From Dryococelus australis (lineage: Eukaryota > Arthropoda > Insecta > Phasmatodea > Phasmatidae): 64,000 nucleotides of DNA. The notes below the pieces were generated by a model. That model did no database searches and was not told the DNA's origin. It saw nothing but the letters and a program-made list of their open reading frames with translations. Shown piece after piece: positions 33,611 to 45,099 of this stretch; within the stretch, counting starts at the first letter, position 1, and every line of letters starts with the position of its first letter. The position numbers and the translations under genes are program-made. The stretch is from positions 7,296,709 through 7,360,708 of the forward strand of contig CM057003.1 of assembly GCA_029891345.1 (NCBI GenBank), written 5' to 3'.

Positions 33611-34035
33611 ATCAGTGTCACGGTAAACTGAGCACTTTTGAAAGCCTTGCTTAAGCTCTACTTGTATACACCTTGTGCATCCTTCCGCCTTAAGTAAAAT
33701 GATCATTTCCGTGGGTCTCATCACTTTATTCATGCGTTGGTCAAGTGAAACTGCGGAATATTTGGAAAAGTAAATATTTGACAAATCTCCTTTTTTTTTT
33801 TTACACTTAGGTGCATAAAACAAACAGACAGCGAAATGAGCATTTTAAGTTATCACAAATGGTTAGCCAAACAATTTTATTTTACGTTAAGATATGGAAC
33901 TAATTTCCCTCCACCGTCACCAGTTTTACTGGGCGCTTGTCACTCAGTGCGCCCGTTCTCATATATGCAGGAATGGGCAGTGAATTTTGCTGTAAGGTAG
34001 ATTTCAAAACTGCTCACTTTATCGTGAACAACCTC
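33611..34035 (+). mobile_element. Family A MITE, nearly complete
   Basis: The left terminus is decayed (GTGTCACGGTAAACTGAGCA), while the right terminus CTGCTCACTTTATCGTGAAC is good. The interior follows the 58384 copy in the plus direction, including GTTGGTCAAGTGAAACTGCG and TTACGTTAAGATATGGAAC. Confidence 0.85.
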
Positions 34036-34477
34036 TATTAGCATTATGTTACTCACAAGCAAGAAAGACTTTTGAAACATTCGACACTGGTTCATTTCCT
34101 TGGACAGTACTGTCTACCCATTAATATCATTCTCAATCTTATCCTTTAATGTGCAACATGCCCACGGCAGTGGAAAGATTTCGTGAACGTGTTTTACAGC
34201 AGATGGTTATGGAAATATCCGTTAAAGGTGACAAGGGCACAATATTTGTAGTGGATTCCAAAGCGTTTGTTTTTTGACCCGATTCTCACAAACAGGCAGG
34301 GAAATTTTTCGAATTCATTCCGCAACACGTGAAATTCGTTACATGAACACCTTCTGTATTGTATGTATTTATAGAATTATTAAATCGCCATTCGTCACAC
34401 CGAAATTTCAGCAACACGTTAAGGAGCAAAGCGGCGTCTCCTTGTGGAAGGACCCAATTAACAAATATATTGGGTTA
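34036..34477. other. No recognised feature
   Basis: This stretch lies between a family A MITE and a SINE. The 83-codon frame at 34274-34525 runs into the SINE and has no domain I know. Confidence 0.4.
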
Positions 34478-34489
34478 TCATTTTTAAAG

Positions 34490-34681
34490 TGGAGGGGGGA
34501 CTGGAGATATTTGGGCGGCTCTTAACATCGTCGCCTTGAGAGCCGATGAGGATGAAGTGAGGTGAGTATGGGGCAGCGCCAGAATGCAAGGGCGGGATTA
34601 AAGGGAGATTCCCGAGAAACCCCGCCAACCGGCGGCATAGGTCGGCACGATCCCCACATGTGAAAATCCGGGAAGAGAGCT
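34490..34681 (-). mobile_element. 5'-truncated tRNA-derived SINE with 12-bp target duplication
   Basis: It contains the family body and tail on the minus strand (GGGGTTTCTCGGGAATC, CACCTCACTTCATCC, CTCAAGGCGACGATG) but lacks the tRNA-like head. TCATTTTTAAAG (34478-34489) and TCATTTCTAAAG (34682-34693) flank it, so the truncation happened during insertion, as in LINE-type reverse transcription. Confidence 0.88.
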
Positions 34682-34781
34682 TCATTTCTAAAGAAACTGT
34701 AAATGATATATTATAGGTCATTTAAGACGCGGTGATTTTTTGCCAATGACTCTCAAATCATTAATCAAGTTGATCACTGAA

Positions 34782-34834
34782 CTTTCGAGACCCCAGTGTT
34801 AAGAGTCGCCCAAATCTTTCCTCTCCACTCTATC
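34782..34834 (+). mobile_element. Minimal 53-bp SINE tail insertion with target duplication
   Basis: Only the last about 53 bp of the SINE are present (GAGACCCCAGTGTTAAGAGT, CGCCCAAATCTTTCCTCTCC). TGATCACTGAA (34771-34781) and TGATCATTGAA (34835-34845) flank it. This is a severely 5'-truncated insertion about 100 bp from another, opposite-facing SINE copy. Confidence 0.75.
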
Positions 34835-35124
34835 TGATCATTGAATTCCAAATACATCACAGGTTTTCCATATCAAAAGCACAATGTCTTTCTTTTCACG
34901 GTCACTGACGATTCGGGTTTGGCAAAAGCCAGTGGATGAGTGAAAAATGCCATCGGGATGACGTCAAACGCTCATAGCTGTAAACCTTGCGGTCTCCAGT
35001 TTACACAATTTACAGGTAAAAAGTGCCAACGGGACTTATTCTGCCCCAAACTGAACTGAGCTGTTTAAAAACAAAATTAGTGATTGGGCTGATACCAGAT
35101 ATTTAGATCAAATTTACTATTATA

Positions 35125-35546
35125 AAGGCTGTTCACGATAAAGTGAGCACTTTAGAAATGATCCTTAGAAAAAAGTCACTGCCCCTTCCTGCATATATTT
35201 TAATGGGAACACTGAGTGACATTCGCCCAGTAAAGTTGGTAACGATGAATGGAAAGTATAGTTCTACATCTTAACGTTGAATAAAAGGTGTTAGGTAACC
35301 ATTTGTGATAACTTAAAAGTCATTTCCTTCGCTTTCTGTTTTTTTATGCACAGAAGGGTAAAAATCAACAGATTTGTAAAGTATTTCCTTTTATATAATT
35401 TCGCAGTTTCACTTGATGGCGCACGAATTAAGTGATGAAGCTCATGGCAATGATAATTTTACATAAGGTGGAGCAACATACAACGTGCATACAAGTAGAT
35501 CTTAAGCAGGGTTTTCAAAAGTGCTCATTTTACTGTGAACAGCTTA
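35125..35546 (-). mobile_element. Family A MITE, complete
   Basis: The termini are AAGGCTGTTCACGATAAAG and TTTACTGTGAACAGCTTA, with the interior in reverse orientation relative to the 58384 copy. It lacks coding capacity. Confidence 0.87.
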
Positions 35547-36934
35547 TACTCTATTTCACTTGTTTTTTTACAAGTTCTTCCATTCGCAAAAAACATTAAG
35601 TTGAGTTCGTTATGAAAATTAGCCTTTTCTCAGACCACGGCGTAATTAGTGTTAATCAAATTATAATAACGATATTAATGAGCACTAAAATATTTATTTC
35701 AATGTACTGTATTATAAGTATATTTTTAAGATGTTCATGTATGGTTCATACAAATATTGATATATTTGTAATATATAGTTTGTAATACAAAATTATTCCC
35801 AAAATAAAATTTTTTTAAGTGAAATTATTTTACAGTGACTAAGAGTTTTAACTTAAGGAAACTCGTGTTAAGACTTAAATGAATTTAACTTAATTTAGGA
35901 TGGAGAACTAGTGGAAAAATTAATACAAGTGAAGCCAGTTAGAAGAACATGGCTTCCTGATAACACAAGTTTAGCATGATAACTGTATGGCTCAGGACAT
36001 TTAATGAGTAAATATGCATTGAAAGAAAATACATACTTCGGTTTCGAAGACTATAAATGATGAAAACTTATTTTAACAAACTCTCTGCGTTACCTTGGAA
36101 AAAAGCGCGAAATATAATAGGCTAACATTTAGCGGTGAAATTAAAATTTGTTCTTCCAGCAAAAAATTTCGCTTGGAACTTTTCCCGGAAATGGGAATTA
36201 TTTATTTCACGAAGAGCGTCAGAACTCGATCAGAACCGGATGCGAAAAGTAACGGACTGAGGGTTGGGGGTGGTACGTGAACTGCCGTCGGGGTAGTTGC
36301 AGAAGTAGTTTGAGGTGGAGGGGTGAAGAAAGAGGGGTAAAAACACCACTGCTGTCCGCCAATCGCGAGCCATTGTCTGGTCTGAGGATTGATGGTGGGT
36401 GGAGGGGAAAGGGGGAAGCGGGGCATCGAGATGTAAACAAAAGCGCCGGGGAAATTTTGAAACAAACGAGTGGCGACAATGGGCGTCCGGACGCCCTGTG
36501 ACTGGGTAACGGGGGCTGTAGCACAATGGCGGCACAACGCCGCGTGATATCCGTCCTTTATCTGCGCTGTGGGCGGGGCTTCGCGCCCCCCCCCCCCCAA
36601 TGAATATACACTTTCGTTTTTGTTTTTTTTTCACCTCCCATTAAATCTGACAATTCAACGTCGGAACGGCACATTATAGTCTACTCACGGCAACTTCCAA
36701 CTTTTATGAAGCCCTGCTTAAGTTCTACCTTAAATAAAAAAAAACGCCCACTACATCTAAATAAAACGCGCACACGTCCAGAAAAAAAACTCCGAACGAC
36801 GGACAATCAAAAATAAAGTTTTTATTTGTAACAGTGGATTATCCGTCCACCAGATTCACGTGGAAAAGTAAATGCGCCTATAAAGAAACGTTTAATTTAC
36901 ATATAACGTACCAAAACCGAGTATAATAATATTA
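35547..36934. other. AT-rich stretch, then a GC-rich patch with C13 run
   Basis: From 35547 to 36190 the DNA is AT-rich and unassigned. From about 36225 to 36600 it is GC-rich with purine tracts and a 13-base C run at 36586-36598. Three minus-strand frames and one plus-strand frame overlap there in different phases; none has a recognisable domain. I see no gene. Confidence 0.4.
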
Positions 36935-37170
36935 TAGGATGTTCACGGTAAAGTGAGCACTTTTGAGGCACTAGTTACTTTTTCTTTCAGCCATTTCTTA
37001 TTCTTTAAACATGTTTTAAAATAAATATTGCCTTGTAAGTAATAAACATAGTGCATGTATTCCACCGCACTCGGAAGTTAACGTCCGAGGATGAAATAAG
37101 AAATATTTATTGACTAGTATTCCTAGTGAGAGGGCTATCAAAAGTGCTTACTTTACCGTGAATAGCCTGT
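36935..37170 (-). mobile_element. Family B MITE
   Basis: The left terminus TAGGATGTTCACGGTAAAG has TA before it; the right terminus is GCTTACTTTACCGTGAATAG. The interior is reversed family B (AATAAATATTGCC, AATAAACATAGTGCATG, AAGTTAACGTCCGAGG). Confidence 0.85.
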
Positions 37171-37947
37171 ATGCATATGAACTATTTCGTACTAATTATT
37201 ACCAACCTAAATCCTTTCTCTCTGTTTCCCCTGCATGTTGACTACGAAATGTATATTATTATTTATACTAACCCCTTTATACCCACTTCAACTTACGGTT
37301 TCAGGCGTTACAAACAAAACATTTTGTGATGTGTGCTGAACTTAAGTCGACACACACTTGTTCCTTTCTCACAGCCAATGAGCTGTAAGCTATATGTTTG
37401 GCTAGCGTAATATGATCCAATAATGATCTAGATCAGTAAGATGGTTTGTGAAACATTTATCCACGGGTAACAACATTAGCCAATGAGCTACTCAGTGTGC
37501 AGTACAGACCAAAAATTACTTACACAAGCGTAATGTACCCAACTGTGTACACTGGGTCTTAATGGGTTAGTAAAAGTAAAACATTTAGTTAAGGAAACAT
37601 AAGGTTAGTCGTATTTAATGTTAGCGGACCTTGGAAGTATGATATAAATTATCTATGAAAGAAACAGTTAAACAAGTTTCACGTGAGATGATTTTTTTCA
37701 AAGGCTTGAGCCATACATTAGACTAGGCCTATATGATAAGAATGATGGTCTTTAGAGATGGGACGTATAGTTTCCCGTCGTCCCTGGAGACATTAAGGTT
37801 CCCGCCTACCTGGAGATTTTATCCGTGCTTGTGGCGAGAAGCACGGGAGCAATAACAATGACACATTGTCACATGTATCAAGCGCGCCATCGCCGCTTCG
37901 CGCAAGGCCCTGAACTGGCGTGCAGTGTTCTCATCGCGCTGCGGGTA
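37171..37947. other. No recognised feature
   Basis: This is an unassigned stretch that becomes GC-richer from about 37760 to 37940. No frame or shared repeat is supported. Confidence 0.4.
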
Positions 37948-38302
37948 TAGGCTGTTCACGGTAAAATGAGCACTTTTGAAAGCCCTGCTTCATCTCTTTA
38001 TTCGTGCGTCGGTCAGGTTAAAATGTGGAATTATTGGAAAAGTAAATATTTTACAAATTTGCTCGTTTATACACTTCAGTGCTTTTTTTAAAGAAAGAAA
38101 GAACGAAAAAAAATGCCAAATAAATAAATTAAGTTGTCACAAATTGTTACCTAACACAGTTTATTCTACGTTAAATTATGGACCTACGTCTCATTCATTA
38201 TTACCAACTTTACTGTACGCACGTCACTCAGTGAACCCGTGAAAATATATGCAAGTAGGAGCGATTACTTTTTCTAAGGTTTATTTCAAAAGTAACAGCC
38301 TT
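37948..38302 (+). mobile_element. Family A MITE with internal and terminal deletions
   Basis: The left terminus TAGGCTGTTCACGGTAAAAT is intact. About 60 bp just inside the left end are missing (the sequence jumps from CCTGCTT to CATCTCTTTATTCGTGCG). The right terminus has lost about 15 bp (TTTCAAAAGTAACAGCC). Confidence 0.85.
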
Positions 38303-38900
38303 TACGTATGGGACTTTCAGCAGTGATGCTATTCTTTTATTGGTGGAAAGTTTGCGGGAAGTTTTAAATGCAAGGCCCTTGAATAGTTTTATGTGTATCA
38401 TACATGTATATTTTTGAGTAACAACGCTTCAAAAAGGCAGGTTTTTTTTTTTTTTTTTTTTTAACTCAAAAATGGCGTTTCTCTTTTGTGCACGCAAAAC
38501 TTACGCACAAATGAGAAAGGTAGGTGAAAAAAAAAGTATTTTTAGCTTGTAAAAAAGGAGTGAAGACTAGATGTTTTCACGTGAAAATATGTAAACAGAC
38601 AACTGAGGAAGGAGCTTTGTTCACAAAAGTAATAAATTTGTCAACTCCGAGCAGAAGAAGCACAGGTAAAAGCAGAACAACATTTGTTTACAGAAGGAGC
38701 TAATGCTGAGTAGACAGGTGTCATATGTAGCCAGGTTATCAAAGAACTGCCGGAACTGTTTACGCTGAAACAGAGCTAAATTTTAAGTATATTAAAATGA
38801 TAAACGAATCTGTGTCTTATAAGGGTTAGCGACTCTTTAGTTAGACCACTTGCCAATTAGTTATCAGTATTAATAGCGTAATTATATTCATACGCTGATA
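38303..38900. other. No recognised feature
   Basis: AT-rich DNA with a poly-T run near 38442-38462. Nothing else is recognised. Confidence 0.4.
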
Positions 38901-38901
38901 C

Positions 38902-40348
38902 TAGGGGTGGGCGAAGCTTCGAAAATTCGAATTCGAATCGAATATTTTCAATATTCGACTTCTTATTCGAAATCAAATTTTTGCTTCCAACTTCGAAACA
39001 AAAAAATGCTTTTGGACAACTTAAATTATTTATTATTATTCGCCCAATAAGCAAAAGAAGACAATGTGTGCTTAATAATATCAATGTTTTGATCACACTT
39101 TTGCCACACACATGGGTAGTGAAACATGAAAACATAACATCAACTCAACAGAATGCCGACAAATTAGTCCAAACTGCATTCGGTATAAAATTATTGTCAG
39201 CATATAATTTTACTCACAATATAGCAAAACGGAATTATCTGGGAATAATCTTTTTATATTATTAAACACTTCATTATCTTTCGAAACTTAATTCGGCACC
39301 TCACATTTTAATCTGTATTATATGTTTGTTTTCCTCATGTACAGCAGAGTTTTGCGGTGTGATAAACATGATATTAAAATGCAAGTTTTACACTGCTGTG
39401 AAAAGTGTGAAATTGAACCCACTGCTATTCAAATCTCACTTTTCAATAATGTAATTAAAAAGAACGGGAAATTGTTAATAACATACAAGTGTGGATTCAT
39501 GCCAGAATTATTGTACCGACTCTTTACGTACGCGATTATGATTTGATGAAACAAATTTAGTCGAGAAAGTTGATTTTTCCGCGTATTCACAGACAGATTT
39601 GAAGGTTTGTCATATGAGCAAAAAAATAATTGTACGTCATATTATGTAACTTGAGCCATTTTGCTGAGGAGTAGCCATTAGTCGGATTAGCCCTTAACTA
39701 GAACCAGCCCGCCCATACTACTATTAGTATTCAAGCGTTTTATTTCTCTGGGCGACATCAGATAAAGGGACCCATGTCAGAGTTGACAGGTACAATCTCA
39801 GCACTACAAAAATTCGTCCAACCATAGGATACACTGTATTTAAGCATGAAAAGTATTTGTCGAAATCCTCTGTCTCATGGCATACCAATTTTGGAGGATT
39901 AACTGCTTCGTGAGTAAAAACTTCAAAATGGAAGGCCGTAATAATGTTGTGCACGTAACACAAAATTAAATACTTAACCAGTAGTGTCACAAATTTATGG
40001 TATTTGTGGTCCTAGGTTTTGAATTGAAGACGATCCCAAATTGTAGACGACCCCTTATTTTTTCTATTCCTTTTCTGTCAAAAAGAAACCTCGTCTTCCT
40101 TTCGGGTAGATACGGTACATGGTAAAAATTCTATAATTTATTTTGGAAATCGTCGGAAAAAAAATATTTTTAACTGCCTTTTACATATCTTGTAAAAATG
40201 GACGTAGTTATTAAATTTATACAAAATATAATTCGTGCAATATATAGGTACTTGTCAACAAAACACTTTGGATTGATATTCGATTCGAATTCGCGAATAG
40301 TTTAACAAATTCGCTTCGAAATAATATATCCAGCGTCCTCCACCCCTA
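38902..40348. mobile_element. hAT-like element, about 1.45 kb
   Basis: The ends TAGGGGTGGGCGAAGCTTCG and, as complement, TAGGGGTGGAGGACGCTGG are inverted, and both are followed by TTCGAATTCGAATCGAATA-type subterminal motifs. The consensus YAGGGRTGG is typical of hAT elements, which make 8-bp duplications; the candidate flanks GCTGATAC and GCAGTTGC agree at only five of eight. Frames inside (38981-39265 and 39322-39546 plus, 39724-39990 minus) show no hAT transposase domain I can recognise, so the element is probably non-autonomous. Confidence 0.65.
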
Positions 40349-41913
40349 GCAGTTGCGCATCCTTAGAAAATCTACACGTCTGTTTAGTTAAAAAAGTGAG
40401 ATTGAAAACTAAATAAACATATGCTACAGACTTTTAGAACAGAGTGACTACTTTAGCATGATTATGATTTTAGGAGCTCGGGAACTAAAAATGATACGTG
40501 CAAGAACGGGAACAATTGGTACATTTAGGTAATATTGAATTCATACCGACATTTTAGAAATGAACCACTGATGCACTTAAATTACAAATGCTGCCAAATA
40601 GAATGTATGAACAATATAAAGTATTCACATCAGAAAATTACGTATTACTTGCGGCTATAGTCCTCTCTAAATCGCTTCTTCCGCGCATGGCTTGAAATTC
40701 CCTGTTACATTAAGTTGTCTGTTATTACTGTGTAATTCTGTTCATTTATCTGTACAATATTTTTAAAAAATAATATTTAATTTAATTGTATAGTTATTTC
40801 TTTTATCTTAATATTTTCAAGACAGCTAATCTCCTTGAAGAAGGGTAAAACAAAAGGGGGGAGGGGGAAGGAGATGCAACAAAATTATTTGAGTTCCGGC
40901 CCCCTCGTAATTTAACGCTTTCCCATTGGTTTTGTGATAAACATTTATAAGCCAATATTTCTAGAACTACGATCAGTGGTAGAAAGAATATGAATAAATG
41001 AACTAAAAATGTCAAAGCAATTTATTTCGATTTCTATCTCCCAAGGCCCCCCCCCCCCCTAAATGGGGCACGGGACAAAGTGGGTGGGTCTGGTTGACGA
41101 TTAAATTCTGAAACATTTACTACCCAAGTTTCAACCAAACATGGTTTTCCTGATATATATTGTATAATATATAGGGCCGTAAAAATAACTAACATGATTC
41201 AATATATGTCAGCATATCGTTATCGTTCAGGCTCACATACTTTTAGAACACGTGGGGAAAAAAATTGAAATATTTATTTGAAATAAAAAAAAAACACTTT
41301 GCTGAGATGTATATTTTCATAATGCTTCATTGTTTTTTAAATAGTCCCAGGCCGTGCCGATCATTGGTCCCACGTTTAATTCGCTGACCAGTCCGTGCCG
41401 AATGAGGTTGCTAGGGAACCCAGATGTCAACACGTTTGACGCGGGCAGTATAGATATCTAAACTTGGACCTAGAAGATACTTCAATGCACAGTCGTGAAG
41501 CAAACTTCATGTAGAGTAAAAAAAAAACTGGAGTTTAGAGGAAAACAAATAGTTTAAAATAAGAAATGTGCTGAAATTGAAAGAGATGTCTCCCGTAAGT
41601 ATGTATGCCTATTGAGCGTGAACAAAGACACGGCGTCCTTGCAGAGTTAGGCTTTCCTGGCGAAGTGCGCGCAGTCACGCGAGAGATGCTCGATCTGAAT
41701 ACAGGAAACCCAGGACGAATCGTAGTCCTGGAATCCAACCTCCTTTGGTAGGCCCCTGCGCGCGCCGTTAAAGGAGCATTTGTAACCATCCGCTCGAGAG
41801 GAAAAAAAAAGTTCTTCTCCAGGACTTCATCATTTCCTCGACGCACGCGCCTCTTCCCCTACGGGACTCGCGACCTCAGGGCTCTATGGCGGAGTGTTCC
41901 TCCTCCCTCGAGG
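40349..41913. other. Unassigned, with C13 run and a GC-richer 3' part
   Basis: It is AT-rich up to about 41340, with a C run at 41047-41059, and GC-richer from 41600 to 41900. The frame at 41535-41846 (minus) has no domain I recognise. Confidence 0.4.
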
Positions 41914-42136
41914 TAAAGCCTGTCCACGGTCAAGTGAGCACATTTTCAGGCCCTACCTACTTTTTCCCCATCAGTCTCTGTTTAAAATAAATATTGCCAT
42001 GAAAGTCAAAAACACAATCTATATATTTCACTGAACTCGAAAGTTAACGTCTAAAGCTACAATAAAATACGTATATTGACTGTTTTTTGAAAATGAGAGG
42101 GATTCAAAAAGTTCTCTATTTACCTTGAATAGTCTG
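41914..42136 (-). mobile_element. Family B MITE, diverged
   Basis: The left end CCTGTCCACGGTCAAGTGAG and the right end TTTACCTTGAATAGTC are decayed inverted termini; the interior has AATAAATATTGCC and AAAGTTAACGTCTAAAG, as in reversed family B. Confidence 0.78.
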
Positions 42137-42560
42137 TACTATGATGGTTGCTTCTTTCCGTCCTCAACCCTCACCGACCCTTGACATCTTCCCCCCACCA
42201 CTGGGACCAGACACGCAAAGAAACGCGACAGAAAAACTGCAAATGGGGTAGAAAATTGTGCGCTGGGAGCGGGGGTGTAGGATGGAGGGGAAGGTTTCCA
42301 AGGCAAGGGAGCTCTCGCTTTTGATGTTCACTTTGTGAGCGGCGCCTTGTAGGAGGAAAATATTTGCGAAAGGAAAGTTAGCGTAGAGGGGGTAAGGGGT
42401 GGAGGTCCTGGGGGAAGTACGTCTCTGCGAGGTAAATGTGGCGCTCCATCTGTCCTGGATACGCTGGCGCCCGGAGCGTGTGCCGCGCCGTAGAAGGCCG
42501 TAAAAACGCACTAGAGACTACGACTAGGGGAGGGGTGGGCCCCTTAGAGTAACTTTCTTT
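42137..42560. other. GC-rich patch
   Basis: It is purine-rich on the plus strand (GGGGGTAAGGGG-type). The 115-codon minus-strand frame (42511-42164) has no domain I recognise and is not called. Confidence 0.4.
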
Positions 42561-42665
42561 GCTGAAGGGGTTACTTTCCCTTACATTTTGGATTTTTTTT
42601 TACATATCATCATGAACAAAATTTATGACCGGACATTAAAAATCAAAGCTTGACACGACATAGAG

Positions 42666-42669
<4 letters not shown>

Positions 42670-42738
<69 letters not shown>

Positions 42739-42762
42739 CATACACACACACATACACACACA
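42670..42762. repeat. Compound AT then CA microsatellite
   Basis: About 70 bp of AT dinucleotides, with one phase break, is followed by CATACACACACA-type repeats. Confidence 0.96.
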
Positions 42763-42783
42763 ATTTAACCGTTACGATTAAAA

Positions 42784-42818
42784 AAGCTGTTCACGATAAA
42801 GTGAGCACTTTTGAAATC
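42784..42818 (+). mobile_element. Orphan family A/B terminus
   Basis: AAGCTGTTCACGATAAAGTG, followed by AGCACTTTTGAAATC, is a single family A/B-type end. No matching interior or opposite end follows in the next 400 bp that I can support. Confidence 0.6.
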
Positions 42819-43549
42819 AACCAACAGCCAACCTTTGATTATTGTTACAGGTGTGAAACAAAACATGTAAGAAAGAAAGGAGGATTTCAAAATAACTGTT
42901 ACAATGTTCTCTATGCCTTGGTTTATAACAAATATAGCCTCTAAAGATGAAGTTACGGAGGGATATACAACGTAAACCCAGTATGCTCCTGTGCCTAAAA
43001 TTACTTTAATAGTTTTTAAAGATATTTCAAGATCTTTTGATATATTAGGGTCTATCTATAAAAAAATTGATAACAGTGCCGAATTAATTTAAAAGAAACA
43101 TCCATATACTCATTTGTAGTAGAATTACAGTCACTTTACCTTAACATTTTGTGCCAAACACATTAAAAAATATTATATGAGCACGCTTTATTTACGGGAG
43201 TCTTTATCGTTATTTTAGTAACGCCATGAAGACATTTATTTGGAGTCTGGCAGTTTGTTCGCCTGCGATTAGAGCTTAACTTCTAGCTATTATGAATTAA
43301 AACTTAATTGTGAAACTTAAAATTACTAAACTGAGGTTGAATGAATCAAAGAAATTTTTCATGAAATTTCTTTATCATATTCTTATGACTTAGCTGATTA
43401 ATTAGAACTGTAACTAGACATGCTAATTATGATACATTTTGAAATTTGTATAGTAAAACATATAAATTATAAATTACCATAACTGTCATGTTTAAATTTT
43501 GTAAATTAATTTTTTAGGCTTTTCCTTTCTTGAGGTTATTTTTTATGTA
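42819..43549. other. No recognised feature, AT-rich
   Basis: Unassigned; no shared repeat or supported gene. Confidence 0.4.
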
Positions 43550-43695
43550 CGATCTGGCGTGCGGGACGTTCTGGGTTCGAATCCCGGGTAAGGTATGGGC
43601 GTTAATTTAAGTTAGGTTATAAGTTAGTCTGCAACCCGCCCCCTGCTAAACTGTCAAGCATAAAACCTGTGGACATTATAATACCCTTTACAATA
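43550..43695 (+). mobile_element. Second tRNA-like SINE family, 5'-truncated copy
   Basis: The B-box-like GGGTTCGAATCCCGGGTAAG is followed by ATGGGCGTTAATTTAAGTTA, the same order as in the copy at 58907-59094. It ends near ATACCCTTTACAATACAA. The head is shortened. Confidence 0.7.
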
Positions 43696-44127
43696 CAACG
43701 CAATTTTTTGTGTAATTAATACCACAGGTATATAAAACACCACAAAATATAGAAGAAAAAAACTGTTTTTGGCCTTTGATCGCACTATAGGACTCCGCCT
43801 GGCTGCGCATAGGTTCCCTAGAAAACACGCAATTAAAAAAAGGGTTTGACATTTAGAAGTGGTGTCTGAACACGAAAAACATTTAAGAAACATTTCGTGC
43901 CTAAAGACAAGTTTAAAGTTCCCGTTTAAATTCTGAGGATTACTTTTATTTACATGGAAATGTTTAAAACGGGTGTATTCAGAATTAGTTAGTTTTACTT
44001 TCTAATATGTACATACAGAAACATCAGAGTTGCCCTTAGGCACGCATGATATTATATTTAATAGCGTGCCGTAAAAATACAGAATGGTCCGGAACTACAG
44101 GCACAGACGCTGTGAGGTGATTCCCTA

Positions 44128-44590
44128 TTCCAAATGGGGTATAAAACATTATGCGAACAATGTCGTACAATAACTCATGAGGGAGGTAGCCATCCTTGAA
44201 AATCGATATTCCAGTTGGTTCTACGGGAAAATAATGAAACCTACATGAGATGAAAGAGCTATTCTGTGAATAATGCTTTCTTTAACCAAGACCTGAAGCA
44301 TGCCACCCGTTGTGGCGTACTATCCTCTACACTGAGCCACTGGGGGGTGGTATGTTATTATCCTACCAAAGTATCTCAATGTAGGGAATGATAGTAAACC
44401 ACAACTGTTCGCAGCATTCAGGTCTTGGTTAAATATAACACTATTCACAGAAAAGCTCTTTCATCTCGTGTAGGTTTCATTATTTTCCCGTAGAACCATT
44501 TTAAATATCGATTTTCAAGGGTGTCTACATCCCTTACGAGTTACTGTACGACATTGTTGGTATAATGTTTTATATCCCATTTTACAAAGG
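44128..44590. mobile_element. Near-perfect 460-bp palindrome (foldback MITE)
   Basis: The left arm (about 44128-44336) and the right arm (about 44377-44590) are complementary nearly throughout. Shared blocks include TATAAAACATTAT, AACAATGTCGTACA, GGAAAATAATGAAACCTACA and TTAACCAAGACCTGAA. The arms are about 200 bp and the loop about 40 bp. It has no coding capacity. Confidence 0.9.
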
Positions 44591-45099
44591 TAGAGCCACG
44601 AATATTTCACGAATTCATTCGGAGGCGAGGTAGACTCTAAACACTTGTTCTTTTCTCCTACTGTTCTGATTGGACAACAGTTGTTTAGACACGCCCCGTT
44701 TAACTGCGAGCCAGTAATAAGGAGGGAGCAGTAGTGTGAGTGAGTGTTTAACAGTCCTGTACAGAGGCCTCACTTGATCACAGCAACCGATAAGCAAACG
44801 ATAATGTCTCGAGTGTATAGAGGGCTGTCCAACCTAGCTTGCTGCCAACTCAGTCTGCGAAATACTCGTGGCTCTATGTATATGGAATCGCCTCACAACG
44901 TTTGTATCTGTAGTTCAGGGCCATTCTTTATAGTTCAGGCAAGTCGCCGGTGGAAAGACAGCACGCCAGTTGAGTGTCACGTAGAGGAGGTGAGAGAAGT
45001 GGTGGGTGGGCAAATGTCAGCCTTATAGATCACGCGTTTTCAGCCAGCGAACGCGCAAGAAGCCGCAGGCAGGCAGGTGGAACTCTTTGCAACACCAGC
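44591..45099. other. No recognised feature
   Basis: The 94-codon frame at 44744-45028 has no domain that I know. The LINE fragment begins after this. Confidence 0.35.

Noticed and set aside
42784..43160. Complete family A or B element after the orphan terminus
   Set aside because: No interior match and no convincing opposite end; TCACTTTACCTTAACA near 43133 is only a partial likeness.
43555..43600. Genuine tRNA gene at GGTTCGAATCC
   Set aside because: The upstream arms are absent and the same unit recurs at 58907-59094 with a target duplication, so it is a SINE.
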